Positions 13,001-26,624 of a stretch of DNA of 64,000 nt are shown here, piece by piece. The stretch is from contig NC_067205.1 in the NCBI RefSeq assembly GCF_026262505.1, forward strand, positions 10,416,001 through 10,480,000. Reading direction: 5' to 3'. Each line of letters starts with the position of its first letter. The stretch's first letter is position 1. The position numbers and the translations under genes were made by a program. This DNA comes from Trichomonas vaginalis G3 (lineage: Eukaryota > Parabasalia > Trichomonadida > Trichomonadidae). Below the pieces are notes generated by a model. That model saw only the letters and a list, made by a program, of their open reading frames with translations. It searched no databases and had not been told where the DNA came from.

Positions 13001-16000
13001 TATTCCTCGCTGTTTTATGAAATTCTATTTCTTTTCATATTCTTCGTTGTTTTATGAAACTCATATTCCTCGCTGTTTTATGAAATTCTATTTCTTTTCA
13101 TATTCCTCGCTGTTTTATGAAATTCTATTTCTTTTCATATTCTCGTGTTTTATGAAATTCTATTTCTTTTCATATTCTTCGTTGTTTTATGAAACTCATA
13201 TTCCTCGCTGTTTTATGAAATTCTATTTCTTTTCATATTCTCGTTGTTTTATGAAACTCATATTCCTCGCTGTTTTATGAAATTCTATTTCTTTTCATAT
13301 TCTTCGTTGTTTTATGAAATTCTATTTCTTTTCATATTCCTCGCTGTTTTATGAAATTCTATTTCTTTTCATATTCTCGTTGTTTTATGAAATTCTATTT
13401 CTTTTCATATTCCTCGCTGTTTTATGAAATTCTATTTCTTTTCATATTCTTCGTTGTTTTATGAAACTCATATTCCTCGCTGTTTTATGAAATTCTATTT
13501 CTTTTCATATTCTCGTTGTTTTATGAAATTCTATTTCTTTTCATATTCCTCGCTGTTTTATGAAATTCTATTTCTTTTCATATTCTTCGTTGTTTTATGA
13601 AACTCATATTCCTCGTGTTTTAAAATTCTATTTCTTTTCATATTCTCGCTGTTTTATGAAATTCTATTTCTTTTCATATTCCTCGTGTTTTATGAAACTC
13701 ATATTCCTCGCTGTTTTACAAATTCTATTTCTTTTCATATTCCTCGTTGTTTTATGAAATTCTATTTCTTTTCATATTCCTCGCTGTTTTATGAAATTCT
13801 ATTTCTTTTCATAGTCTTCGTTGTTTTATGAAACTCATATTCCTCGTTGTTTTATGAAATTCTATTTCTTTTCATATTCCTCGCTGTTTTATGAAATTCT
13901 ATTTCTTTTCATATTCTTCGTTGTTTTATGAAACTCATATTCCTCGTTGTTTTACAATTCTATTTCTTTTCATATTCCTCGTTGTTTTTGAAATTCTATT
14001 TCTTTTCATATTCCTCGCTGTTTTATGAAATTCTATTTCTTTTCATATTCTTCGTTGTTTTATGAAACTCATATTCCTCGTTGTTTTATGAAATTCTATT
14101 TCTTTTCATATTCCTCGTTTTTTATGAAATTCTATTTCTTTTCATATTCCTCGCTGTTTTATGAAATTCTATTTCTTTTCATATTCTCGTTGTTTTATGA
14201 AATTCTATTTCTTTTCATATTCCTCGCTGTTTTATGAAATTCTATTTCTTTTCATATTCTTCGTTGTTTTATGAAACTCATATTCCTCGCTGTTTTATGA
14301 AATTCTATTTCTTTTCATATTCCTCGCTGTTTTATGAAATTCTATTTCTTTTCATATTCTTCGTTGTTTTATGAAACTCATATTCCTCGCTGTTTTATGA
14401 AATTCTATTTCTTTTCATATTCTTCGTTGTTTTATGAAACTCATATTCCTCGCTGTTTTATGAAATTCTATTTCTTTTCATATTCTTCGTTGTTTTATGA
14501 AACTCATATTCCTCGCTGTTTTATGAAATTCTATTTCTTTTCATATTCTTCGTTGTTTTATGAAATTCTATTTCTTTTCATATTCCTCGCTGTTTTATGA
14601 AATTCTATTTCTTTTCATATTCTTCGTTGTTTTATGAAACTCATATTCCTCGTTGTTTTATGAAATTCTATTTCTTTTCATATTCTTCGTTGTTTTATGA
14701 AACTCATATTCCTCGTTGTTTTATGAAATTCTATTTCTTTTCATATTCTCGTTGTTTTATGAAATTCTATTTCTTTTCATATTCCTCGCTGTTTTATGAA
14801 ATTCTATTTCTTTTCATATTCTCGTTGTTTTATGAAATTCTATTTCTTTTCATATTCTTCGTTGTTTTATGAAACTCATATTCCTCGTGTTTTATGAAAT
14901 TCTATTTCTTTTCATATTCCTCGTTGTTTTATGAAATTCTATTTCTTTTCATATTCCTCGTGTTTTATGAAATTCTATTTCTTTTCATATTCCTCGCTGT
15001 TTTATGAAATTCTATTTCTTTTCATATTCTTCGTTGTTTTATGAAACTCATATTCCTCGTTGTTTTATGAAATTCTATTTCTTTTCATATTCTTCGTTGT
15101 TTTATGAAACTCATATTCCTCGCTGTTTTATGAAATTCTATTTCTTTTCATATTCTCGTTGTTTTATGAAACTCATATTCCTCGCTGTTTTATGAAATTC
15201 TATTTCTTTTCATATTCCTCGTTGTTTTATGAAATTCTATTTCTTTTCATATTCTTCGTTGTTTTATGAAACTCATATTCCTCGTTGTTTTATGAAATTC
15301 TATTTCTTTTCATATTCTTCGTTGTTTTATGAAACTCATATTCCTCGCTGTTTTATGAAATTCTATTTCTTTTCATATTCTTCGTTGTTTTATGAAACTC
15401 ATATTCCTCGCTGTTTTATGAAATTCTATTTCTTTTCATATTCCTCGTTGTTTTATGAAATTCTATTTCTTTTCATATTCATCGTTGTTTTACGAAATTC
15501 TATTTCTTTTCATATTCCTCGCTGTTTTATGAAATTCTATTTCTTTTCATATTCTCGTTGTTTTATGAAACTCATATTCCTCGCTGTTTTATGAAATTCT
15601 ATTTCTTTTCATATTCTTCGTTGTTTTATGAAACTCATATTCCTCGCTGTTTTATGAAATTCTATTTCTTTTCATATTCTCGTTGTTTTAAAATTCTATT
15701 TCTTTTCATATTCTCGCTGTTTTATGAAATTCTATTTCTTTTCATATTCCTCGCTGTTTTATGAAATTCTATTTCTTTTCATATTCTTCGTTGTTTTATG
15801 AAACTCATATTCCTCGCTTGTTTTAAAATTCTATTTCTTTTCATATTCTTCGTTGTTTTATGAAATTCTATTTCTTTTCATATTCCTCGCTGTTTTATGA
15901 AATTCTATTTCTTTTCATATTCTTCGTTGTTTTATGAAACTCATATTCCTCGTTGTTTTAAATTCTATTTCTTTTCATATTCTTCGTTGTTTTATGAAAT

Positions 16001-19000
16001 CTATTCTTTTCATATTCCTCGCTGTTTTATGAAATTCTATTTCTTTTCATATTCTTCGTTGTTTTATGAAAATTCATATTCCTCGCTGTTTTATGAAATT
16101 CTATTTCTTTTCATATTCCTCGTTGTTTTATGAAATTCTATTTCTTTTCATATTCTCGTTGTTTTATGAAATTCTATTTCTTTTCATATTCCTCGCTGTT
16201 TTATGAAATTCTATTTCTTTTCATATTCTTCGTTGTTTTATGAAACTCATATTCCTCGTGTTTTATGAAATTCTATTTCTTTTCATATTCCTCGCTGTTT
16301 TATGAAATTCTATTTCTTTTCATATTCCTCGCTGTTTTATGAAATTCTATTTCTTTTCATATTCTTGTTGTTTTATGAAACTCATATTCCTCGCTGTTTT
16401 ATGAAATTCTATTTCTTTTCATATTCCTCGCTGTTTTATGAAATTCTATTTCTTTTCATATTCTTCGTTGTTTTATGAAACTCATATTCCTCGCTGTTTT
16501 ATGAAATTCTATTTCTTTTCATATTCCTCGCTGTTTTATGAAATTCTATTTCTTTCATATTCTTGTTTTATGAAATTCTATTTCTTTTCATATTCCTCGC
16601 TGTTTTATGAAATTCTATTTCTTTTCATATTCTTCGTTGTTTTATGAAACTCATATTCCTCGTGTTTTATGAAATTCTATTTCTTTTCATATTCTCGTTG
16701 TTTTATGAAATTCTATTTCTTTTCATATTCCTCGCTGTTTTATGAAATTCTATTTCTTTTCATATTCTTCGTTGTTTTATGAAACTCATATTCCTCGTTG
16801 TTTTATGAAATTCTATTTCTTTTCATATTCTCGTTGTTTTATGAAATTCTATTTCTTTTCATATTCCTCGCTGTTTTATGAAATTCTATTTCTTTTCATA
16901 TTCTTCGTTGTTTTATGAAATTCTATTTCTTTTCATATTCCTCGCTGTTTTATGAAATTCTATTTCTTTTCATATTCTCGTTGTTTTATGAAACTCATAT
17001 TCCTCGCTGTTTTATGAAATTCTATTTCTTTTCATATTCCTCGCTGTTTTTGAAATTCTATTTCTTTTCATATTCTTCGTTGTTTTATGAAATCATATTC
17101 CTCGTGTTTATGAAATTCTATTTCTTTTCATATTCCTCGCTGTTTTATGAAATTCTATTTCTTTTCATATTCCTCGCTGTTTTATGAAATTCTATTTCTT
17201 TTCATATTCTTCGTTGTTTTATGAAACTCATATTCCTCGTTGTTTTATGAAATTCTATTTCTTTTCATATTCCTCGTGTTTTATGAAATTCTATTTCTTT
17301 TCATATTCCTCGCTGTTTTATGAAATTCTATTTCTTTTCATATTCTTCGTTGTTTTATGAAATTCTATTTCTTTTCATATTCCTCGCTGTTTTATGAAAT
17401 TCTATTTCTTTTCATATTCTTCGTTGTTTTATGAAACTCATATTCCTCGCTGTTTTATGAAATTCTATTTCTTTTCATATTCTTCGTTGTTTTATGAAAT
17501 TCTATTTCTTTTCATATTCCTCGCTGTTTTATGAAATTCTATTTCTTTTCATATTCTTCGTTGTTTTATGAAACTCATATTCCTCGCTGTTTTATGAAAT
17601 TCTATTTCTTTTCATATTCCTCGTTGTTTTATGAAATTCTATTTCTTTTCATATTCCTCGCTGTTTTATGAAATTCTATTTCTTTTCATATTCTTCGTTG
17701 TTTTATGAAACTCATATTCCTCGTTGTTTTATGAAATTCTATTTCTTTTCATATTCCTCGCTGTTTTATGAAATTCTATTTCTTTTCATATTCTTCGTTG
17801 TTTTATGAAACTCATATTCCTCGCTGTTTTATGAAATTCTATTTCTTTTCATATTCTTCGTTGTTTTATGAAACTCATATTCCTCGCTGTTTTATGAAAT
17901 TCTATTTCTTTTCATATTCTTCGTTGTTTTATGAAACTCATATTCCTCGCTGTTTTATGAAATTCTATTTCTTTTCATATTCATCGTTGTTTTATGAAAT
18001 TCTATTTCTTTTCATATTCCTCGCTGTTTTATGAAATTCTATTTCTTTTCATATTCTTCGTTGTTTTATGAAACTCATATTCCTCGCTGTTTTATGAAAT
18101 TCTATTTCTTTTCATATTCTCGTTGTTTTATGAAATTCTATTTCTTTTCATATTCCTCGCTGTTTTATGAAATTCTATTTCTTTTCATATTCTTCGTTGT
18201 TTTATGAAACTCATATTCCTCGCTTGTTTTATGAAATTCTATTTCTTTTCATATTCCTCGTTGTTTTATGAAATTCTATTTCTTTTCATATTCCTCGCTG
18301 TTTTATGAAATTCTATTTCTTTTCATATTCTTCGTTGTTTTATGAAATTCTATTTCTTTTCATATTCCTCGCTGTTTTATGAAATTCTATTTCTTTTCAT
18401 ATTCTTCGTTGTTTTATGAAATCATATTCCTCGCTGTTTTATGAAATTCTATTTCTTTTCATATTCCTCGCTGTTTTATGAAATTCTATTTCTTTTCATA
18501 TTCTCGTTGTTTTATGAAATTCTATTTCTTTTCATATTCCTCGCTGTTTTATGAAATTCTATTTCTTTTCATATTCTTCGTTGTTTTATGAAACTCATAT
18601 TCCTCGCTGTTTTATGAAATTCTATTTCTTTTCATATTCCTCGCTGTTTTATGAAATTCTATTTCTTTTCATATTCTTCGTTGTTTTATGAAACTCATAT
18701 TCCTCGCTGTTTTATGAAATTCTATTTCTTTTCATATTCTTCGTTGTTTTATGAAATTCTATTTCTTTTCATATTCTCGTGTTTTATGAAATTCTATTTC
18801 TTTTCATATTCCTCGTGTTTTATGAAATTCTATTTCTTTTCATATTCTTCGTTGTTTTATGAAACTCATATTCCTCGCTGTTTTATGAAATTCTATTTCT
18901 TTTCATATTCCTCGCTGTTTTATGAAATTCTATTTCTTTTCATATTCTTCGTTGTTTTATGAAACTCATATTCCTCGCTGTTTTAAATTCTATTTCTTTT

Positions 19001-22000
19001 CATATTCCTCGTGTTTTATGAAATTCTATTTCTTTTCATATTCCTCGTGTTTTATGAAATTCTATTTCTTTTCATATTCCTCGCTGTTTTATGAAATTCT
19101 ATTTCTTTTCATATTCTTCGTTGTTTTATGAAACTCATATTCCTCGCTGTTTTAAAATTCTATTTCTTTTCATATTCTCGTTGTTTTATGAAATTCTATT
19201 TCTTTTCATATTCCTCGCTGTTTTATGAAATTCTATTTCTTTTCATATTCTTCGTTGTTTTATGAAACTCATATTCCTCGCTGTTTTATGAAATTCTATT
19301 TCTTTTCATATTCCTCGTGTTTTATGAAATTCTATTTCTTTTCATATTCCTCGCTGTTTTATGAAATTCTATTTCTTTTCATATTCTTCGTTGTTTTATG
19401 AAACTCATATTCCTCGCTGTTTTATGAAATTCTATTTCTTTTCATATTCCTCGTGTTTTATGAAATTCTATTTCTTTTCATATTCCTCGCTGTTTTATGA
19501 AATTCTATTTCTTTTCATATTCTTCGTTGTTTTATGAAACTCATATTCCTCGCTGTTTTATGAAATTCTATTTCTTTTCATATTCTCGTTGTTTTATGAA
19601 ACTCATATTCCTCGCTGTTTTATGAAATTCTATTTCTTTTCATATTCTTCGTTGTTTTATGAAATTCTATTTCTTTTCATATTCCTCGCTGTTTTATGAA
19701 ATTCTATTTCTTTTCATATTCTTCGTTGTTTTATGAAACTCATATTCCTCGCTGTTTTATGAAATTCTATTTCTTTTCATATTCTTCGTTGTTTTATGAA
19801 ATTCTATTTCTTTTCATATTCCTCGTGTTTTATGAAATTCTATTTCTTTTCATATTCCTCGCTGTTTTATGAAATTCTATTTCTTTTCATATTCTTCGTT
19901 GTTTTATGAAACTCATATTCCTCGTGTTTTATGAAATTCTATTTCTTTTCATATTCCTCGCTGTTTTATGAAATTCTATTTCTTTTCATATTCTTCGTTG
20001 TTTTATGAAACTCATATTCCTCGCTGTTTTATGAAATTCTATTTCTTTTCATATTCTCGTGTTTTATGAAATTCTATTTCTTTTCATATTCCTCGCTGTT
20101 TTATGAAAATTCTATTTCTTTTCATATTCTCGTTGTTTTATGAAATTCTATTTCTTTTCATATTCCTCGCTGTTTTATGAAATTCTATTTCTTTTCATAT
20201 TCTTCGTTGTTTTATGAAACTCATATTCCTCGCTGTTTTATGAAATTCTATTTCTTTTCATATTCCTCGCTGTTTTATGAAATTCTATTTCTTTTCATAT
20301 TCTTCGTTGTTTTATGAAACTCATATTCCTCGCTGTTTTAAAATTCTATTTCTTTTCATATTCCTCGCTGTTTTATGAAATTCTATTTCTTTTCATATTC
20401 CTCGCTGTTTTATGAAATTCTATTTCTTTTCATATTCTTCGTTGTTTTATGAAACTCATATTCCTCGCTGTTTTATGAAATTCTATTTCTTTTCATATTC
20501 CTCGCTGTTTTATGAAATTCTATTTCTTTTCATATTCTTCGTTGTTTTATGAAATTCTATTTCTTTTCATATTCTTCGTTGTTTTATGAAACTCATATTC
20601 CTCGCTGTTTTATGAAATTCTATTTCTTTTCATATTCTCGTTGTTTTATGAAATTCTATTTCTTTTCATATTCCTCGCTGTTTTATGAAATTCTATTTCT
20701 TTTCATATTCTTCGTTGTTTTATGAAACTCATATTCCTCGCTGTTTTATGAAATTCTATTTCTTTTCATATTCTTCGTTGTTTTATGAAATTCTATTTCT
20801 TTTCATATTCCTCGCTGTTTTATGAAATTCTATTTCTTTTCATATTCTTCGTTGTTTTATGAAACTCATATTCCTCGCTGTTTTATGAAATTCTATTTCT
20901 TTTCATATTCTCGTTGTTTTATGAAATTCTATTTCTTTTCATATTCCTCGCTGTTTTATGAAATTCTATTTCTTTTCATATTCTCGTTGTTTTATGAAAT
21001 TCTATTTCTTTTCATATTCCTCGCTGTTTTATGAAATTCTATTTCTTTTCATATTCTTCGTTGTTTTATGAAACTCATATTCCTCGCTGTTTTATGAAAT
21101 TCTATTTCTTTTCATATTCCTCGCTGTTTTATGAAATTCTATTTCTTTTCATATTCTTCGTTGTTTTATGAAATTCTATTTCTTTTCATATTCCTCGCTG
21201 TTTTGAAATTCTATTTCTTTTCATATTCTTCGTTGTTTTATGAAACTCATATTCCTCGTTGTTTTACGAAATTCTATTTCTTTTCATATTCCTCGCTGTT
21301 TTATGAAATTCTATTTCTTTTCATATTCTTCGTTGTTTTATGAAACTCATATTCCTCGCTGTTTTATGAAATTCTATTTCTTTTCATATTCCTCGTTGTT
21401 TTACGAAATTCTATTTCTTTTCATATTCTCTCGCTGTTTTATGAAATTCTATTTCTTTTCATATTCCTCGCTGTTTTATGAAATTCTATTTCTTTTCATA
21501 TTCTTCGTTGTTTTATGAAACTCATATTCCTCCGTGTTTTATGAAATTCTATTTCTTTTCATATTCCTCGCTGTTTTATGAAATTCTATTTCTTTTCATA
21601 TTCTTCGTTGTTTTATGAAACTCATATTCCTCGCTGTTTTAAAATTCTATTTCTTTTCATATTCCTCGCTTGTTTTATGAAATTCTATTTCTTTTCATAT
21701 TCCTCGCTGTTTTATGAAATTCTATTTCTTTTCATATTCTTCGTTGTTTTATGAAACTCATATTCCTCGCTGTTTTACAAATTCTATTTCTTTTCATATT
21801 CCTCGCTGTTTTATGAAATTCTATTTCTTTTCATATTCCTCGCTGTTTTATGAAATTCTATTTCTTTTCATATTCTTCGTTGTTTTATGAAACTCATATT
21901 CCTCGCTGTTTTAAAATTCTATTTCTTTTCATATTCCTCGTTGTTTTATGAAATTCTATTTCTTTTCATATTCCTCGCTGTTTTATGAAATTCTATTTCT

Positions 22001-25000
22001 TTTCATATTCTTCGTTGTTTTATGAAACTCATATTCCTCGCTGTTTTATGAAATTCTATTTCTTTTCATATTCCTCGTGTTTTATGAAATTCTATTTCTT
22101 TTCATATTCCTCGTTGTTTTATGAAATTCTATTTCTTTTCATATTCTTCGTTGTTTTATGAAACTCATATTCCTCGCTGTTTTATGAAATTCTATTTCTT
22201 TTCATATTCATCGTTGTTTTATGAAACTCATATTCCTCGCTGTTTTATGAAATTCTATTTCTTTTCATATTCTTCGTTGTTTTATGAAATTCTATTTCTT
22301 TTCATATTCCTCGCTGTTTTATGAAATTCTATTTCTTTTCATATTCTTCGTTGTTTTATGAAACTCATATTCCTCGCTGTTTTATGAAATTCTATTTCTT
22401 TTCATATTCTCGTTGTTTTATGAAATTCTATTTCTTTTCATATTCCTCGTTGTTTTATGAAATTCTATTTCTTTTCATATTCCTCGCTGTTTTATGAAAT
22501 TCTATTTCTTTTCATATTCTTCGTTGTTTTATGAAACTCATATTCCTCGCTGTTTTATGAAATTCTATTTCTTTTCATATTCTCGTTGTTTTATGAAATT
22601 CTATTTCTTTTCATATTCCTCGCTGTTTTATGAAATTCTATTTCTTTTCATATTCTTCGTTGTTTTATGAAACTCATATTCCTCGTTGTTTTAAAATTCT
22701 ATTTCTTTTCATATTCCTCGCTGTTTTATGAAATTCTATTTCTTTTCATATTCTTCGTTGTTTTATGAAACTCATATTCCTCGTGTTTTATGAAATTCTA
22801 TTTCTTTTCATATTCCTGCGTTGTTTTATGAAATTCTATTTCTTTTCATATTCCTCGCTGTTTTATGAAATTCTATTTCTTTTCATATTCTTCGTTGTTT
22901 TATGAAACTCATATTCCTCGCTGTTTTATGAAATTCTATTTCTTTTCATATTCCTCGCTGTTTTATGAAATTCTATTTCTTTTCATATTCTTCGTTGTTT
23001 TATGAAACTCATATTCCTCGCTGTTTTATGAAATTCTATTTCTTTTCATATTCTTCGTTGTTTTATGAAACTCATATTCCTCGCTGTTTTAAAATTCTAT
23101 TTCTTTTCATATTCTCGTTGTTTTATGAAATTCTATTTCTTTTCATATTCCTCGCTGTTTTATGAAATTCTATTTCTTTTCATATTCTTCGTTGTTTTAT
23201 GAAACTCATATTCCTCGCTGTTTTATGAAATTCTATTTCTTTTCATATTCCTCGCTGTTTTATGAAATTCTATTTCTTTTCATATTCTTCGTTGTTTTAT
23301 GAAACTCATATTCCTCGTTGTTTTACAATTCTATTTCTTTTCATATTCTCGCTGTTTTATGAAATTCTATTTCTTTTCATATTCCTCGCTGTTTTATGAA
23401 ATTCTATTTCTTTTCATATTCTTCGTTGTTTTATGAAATTCTATTTCTTTTCATATTCCTCGCTGTTTTATGAAATTCTATTTCTTTTCATATTCTTCGT
23501 TGTTTTATGAAACTCATATTCCTCGCTGTTTTATGAAATTCTATTTCTTTTCATATTCTCGTGTTTTATGAAATTCTATTTCTTTTCATATTCTTCGTTG
23601 TTTTATGAAACTCATATTCTCGCTGTTTTATGAAATTCTATTTCTTTTCATATTCCTCGCTGTTTTATGAAATTCTATTTCTTTTCATATTCTCGCTGTT
23701 TTATGAAATTCTATTTCTTTTCATATTCTTCGTTGTTTTATGAAACTATCATATTCCTCGCTGTTTTATGAAATTCTATTTCTTTTCATATTCCTCGCTG
23801 TTTTATGAAATTCTATTTCTTTTCATATTCTCGTTGTTTTATGAAATTCTATTTCTTTTCATATTCTTCGTTGTTTTATGAAATTCTATTTCTTTTCATA
23901 TTCTTCGTTGTTTTATGAAACTCATATTCCTCGTGTTTTAAAATTCTATTTCTTTTCATATTCCTCGTGTTTTATGAAATTCTATTTCTTTTCATATTCC
24001 TCGCTGTTTTATGAAATTCTATTTCTTTTCATATTCCTCGCTGTTTTATGAAATTCTATTTCTTTTCATATTCTCGTTGTTTTGAAATTCTATTTCTTTT
24101 CATATTCTCGTGTTTTATGAAATTCTATTTCTTTCATATTCCTCGCTGTTTTATGAAATTCTATTTCTTTTCATATTCTTCGTTGTTTTATGAAACTCAT
24201 ATTCCTCGCTGTTTTACGAAATTCTATTTCTTTTCATATTCTTCGTTGTTTTATGAAACTCATATTCCTCGCTGTTTTATGAAATTCTATTTCTTTTCAT
24301 ATTCTTCGTTGTTTTATGAAACTCATATTCCTCGCTGTTTTATGAAATTCTATTTCTTTTCATATTCTCGCTGTTTTATGAATTCTATTTCTTTTCATAT
24401 TCTTCGTTGTTTTATGAAATTCTATTTCTTTTCATATTCTCGTGTTTTATGAAATTCTATTTCTTTTCATATTCCTCGCTGTTTTATGAAATTCTATTTC
24501 TTTTCATATTCTTCGTTGTTTTATGAAACTCATATTCCTCGCTGTTTTATGAAATTCTATTTCTTTTCATATTCCTCGCTGTTTTATGAAATTCTATTTC
24601 TTTTCATATTCTTCGTTGTTTTATGAAACTCATATTCCTCGCTGTTTTATGAAATTCTATTTCTTTTCATATTCTCGTTGTTTTATGAAATTCTATTTCT
24701 TTTCATATTCCTCGCTGTTTTATGAAATTCTATTTCTTTTCATATTCATCGTTGTTTTATGAAATTCTATTTCTTTTCATATTCTTCGTTGTTTTATGAA
24801 ATTCTATTTCTTTTCATATTCCTCGCTGTTTTATGAAATTCTATTTCTTTTCATATTCTTCGTTGTTTTATGAAACTCATATTCCTCGTTGTTTTACGAA
24901 ATTCTATTTCTTTTCATATTCATCATTATTTTAGGAATTTTTTTTTCTTTTCATATCCTTCATTGTTTTATGAAACATATATTCATTATTGTTTTAAGAA

Positions 25001-26205
25001 GCTCATATTGTTGAATCACCCTCTTTCGATGGCAATCGTTAAACACACCAAAAAGAAAAGGCTAAACTAACTCTAAATTGAAAAAGATATAATTCCATTG
25101 AAAATAAACACATGAAATTATAATTTTTACAATTTTCTTTCCATAATTATTGGTTTTCTGGGCATTACTTAAAACAGTTGTCCACAGAAACACTTATATT
25201 TGTGGGGAATTTTGAATAGTCTACAATATTTACAAAAAGTGTTTTCTATCGTTCTCATATCGGAATCAAACAAACTCTTCAAAAATTGAATCAAAAACTT
25301 CCAGGACCTGTCAAATTTCTGAGACCCAGAAAATTGTGCTATGTTATGTGGTGTAAAGATATGGAATGTTCTTTTTCAATAAATTGCGTTATATCGTGAA
25401 TATTTCAATTTCGAAATTTTCATCATTTACGCAAAAAGATGGAATGTTCTTTTTCAATAGTTTATGAAACCCAAAGAAAAAAAAGTGTCTGTACCTTATG
25501 AAAAATATGAATGTAGAATTTGAAGTGCAGAAACTCAGCCGGGACAATGTCTGTTTCTGTAAACGTGTTTCATTTTAGATGCTATCCTATTACTTCGAAT
25601 GGTTTTTAACGAAATATACTGAAATTGCAAAATATAATCAACCATAAGAGGGTTCATCCGAATCAACATGCATTGAAAAAGTTCTGATGGTTATGTTCTG
25701 TTGCAGTGTCCAGATGAAGGCTTTTTTAAGGGTGCACTTACAACCCTATGACATGGCATTCAATTCGGGTGTTTAAGGTTAATTTTCAATGACGCTTCAC
25801 GACAGTTGTCAAAAATTTGAATTAAAGGCAGATGGGCGTAAGTGAAGCATTAATTTTTTTTTTGATTTGATTTGATAAAATACATAGGGAGATATGACTC
25901 ATATAAATACCCTAGATATTTTTAATTTTGAGGTTAGAGGCCCTGAATGGTCTCAATTTCTATCATCCAAATTTGTAAACTTTTTTACAAAAAGTTGACC
26001 TGGATAAAGTTATATCAGGCAAAAACAAGCTCTAGTTGATTTTCCTCAAATCGAGTCACTGTACATTTTTCAAAGGTACGTGTGCGAGACTTCTAAACGA
26101 GCAGAAAGGAAGCGATCAGTAACCCTCGGAAAAAAGAAGAGGAGTGTCACTTTTCATGCATGTACCATTCATTTTTCTTAGTTGAACCACAAAAATTTAA
26201 GGGTG

Positions 26206-26242
26206 CACCCGTATGTACGTTTATTTGAGAGGAGGAGGATTA
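26206..26242. repeat. 37-bp direct repeat, copy 1
   Basis: Begins CACCCGTATGTACG and ends GAGGAGGAGGATTA. An identical copy lies at 26588-26624. The bases on either side differ, so the shared block is sharply bounded. Confidence 0.9.
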
Positions 26243-26587
26243 CCCTCTCAATTTTGAGGGATTCGTTAGTTTATTTTCTCGATGAATATGCAATAAAATT
26301 TGATTTTTACCTTATCAATATACTTCATATAATATACACATGTTCATGTAAAAACTTTTTTCCAAAATCCTCAGGAATTAAGGGATTTTTGAATTTTAAG
26401 AATTTTTTTCGAATTTTTTCGAAAAAAAAATATTTTCAGAACAGCCTTAACGGCTAAGATTTAGGAACAATGTTAAGTATCAAAAAGAAAGGAGGTCTGA
26501 TATAGACAACATATATCGTTGAAGGTTGAAAAAATCTCTAATATTTGAGCCCAAAATTTCAAATTTTAATTTTTTGAAAAAAGAGGC

Positions 26588-26624
26588 CACCCGTATGTAC
26601 GTTTATTTGAGAGGAGGAGGATTA
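26588..26624. repeat. 37-bp direct repeat, copy 2
   Basis: Identical to 26206-26242, with 345 bases of AT-rich DNA between the two copies. It may flank a lost or decayed insertion, or mark a small duplication. Confidence 0.9.

Larger units (their letters stand above)
1..25012. repeat. Satellite array of 37-bp and 26-bp monomers
   Basis: Uninterrupted tandem array running off the left edge. The long monomer (37 bp) reads TTCCTCGCTG, TTTTATGAAA, TTCTATTTCT, TTTCATA. The short monomer (26 bp) reads TTCTTCGTTG, TTTTATGAAA, CTCATA and is the long form with an 11-bp internal loss. Orders such as long-short (63 bp), short-long-long (100 bp) and short-long-long-long (137 bp) alternate. Variants include CTCGTTG, TTTTACGAAA, TTTTACAAAA and TTTTAAAATT versions. 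Homology fades from about 24920 and ends near 25012. Open frames inside are by-products: a 63-bp dimer is divisible by three, but single monomers and trimers are not, so frames break constantly. The array could be centromeric, pericentromeric or subtelomeric; the sequence does not decide. Confidence 0.97.

Noticed and set aside
597..24452. Many open frames of 60-158 codons in the satellite, with repeats like MKFYFFSYSSLFYETHIPRC
   Set aside because: They arise because a 63-bp dimer is divisible by three and the monomer lacks stops in one frame. Other monomer orders shift the frame, lengths vary at random, and codon content is simply the repeat.
1..25012. CRISPR-like array (short units with spacing)
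   Set aside because: There are no unique spacers; both repeat types are contiguous and nearly identical, and the rest of the window is eukaryotic.
26182..26457. 91-codon plus-strand open frame
   Set aside because: It contains one of the 37-bp direct repeats and has a Phe/Ile/Lys/Asn makeup expected from translated AT-rich spacer. No homologous domain or start context.
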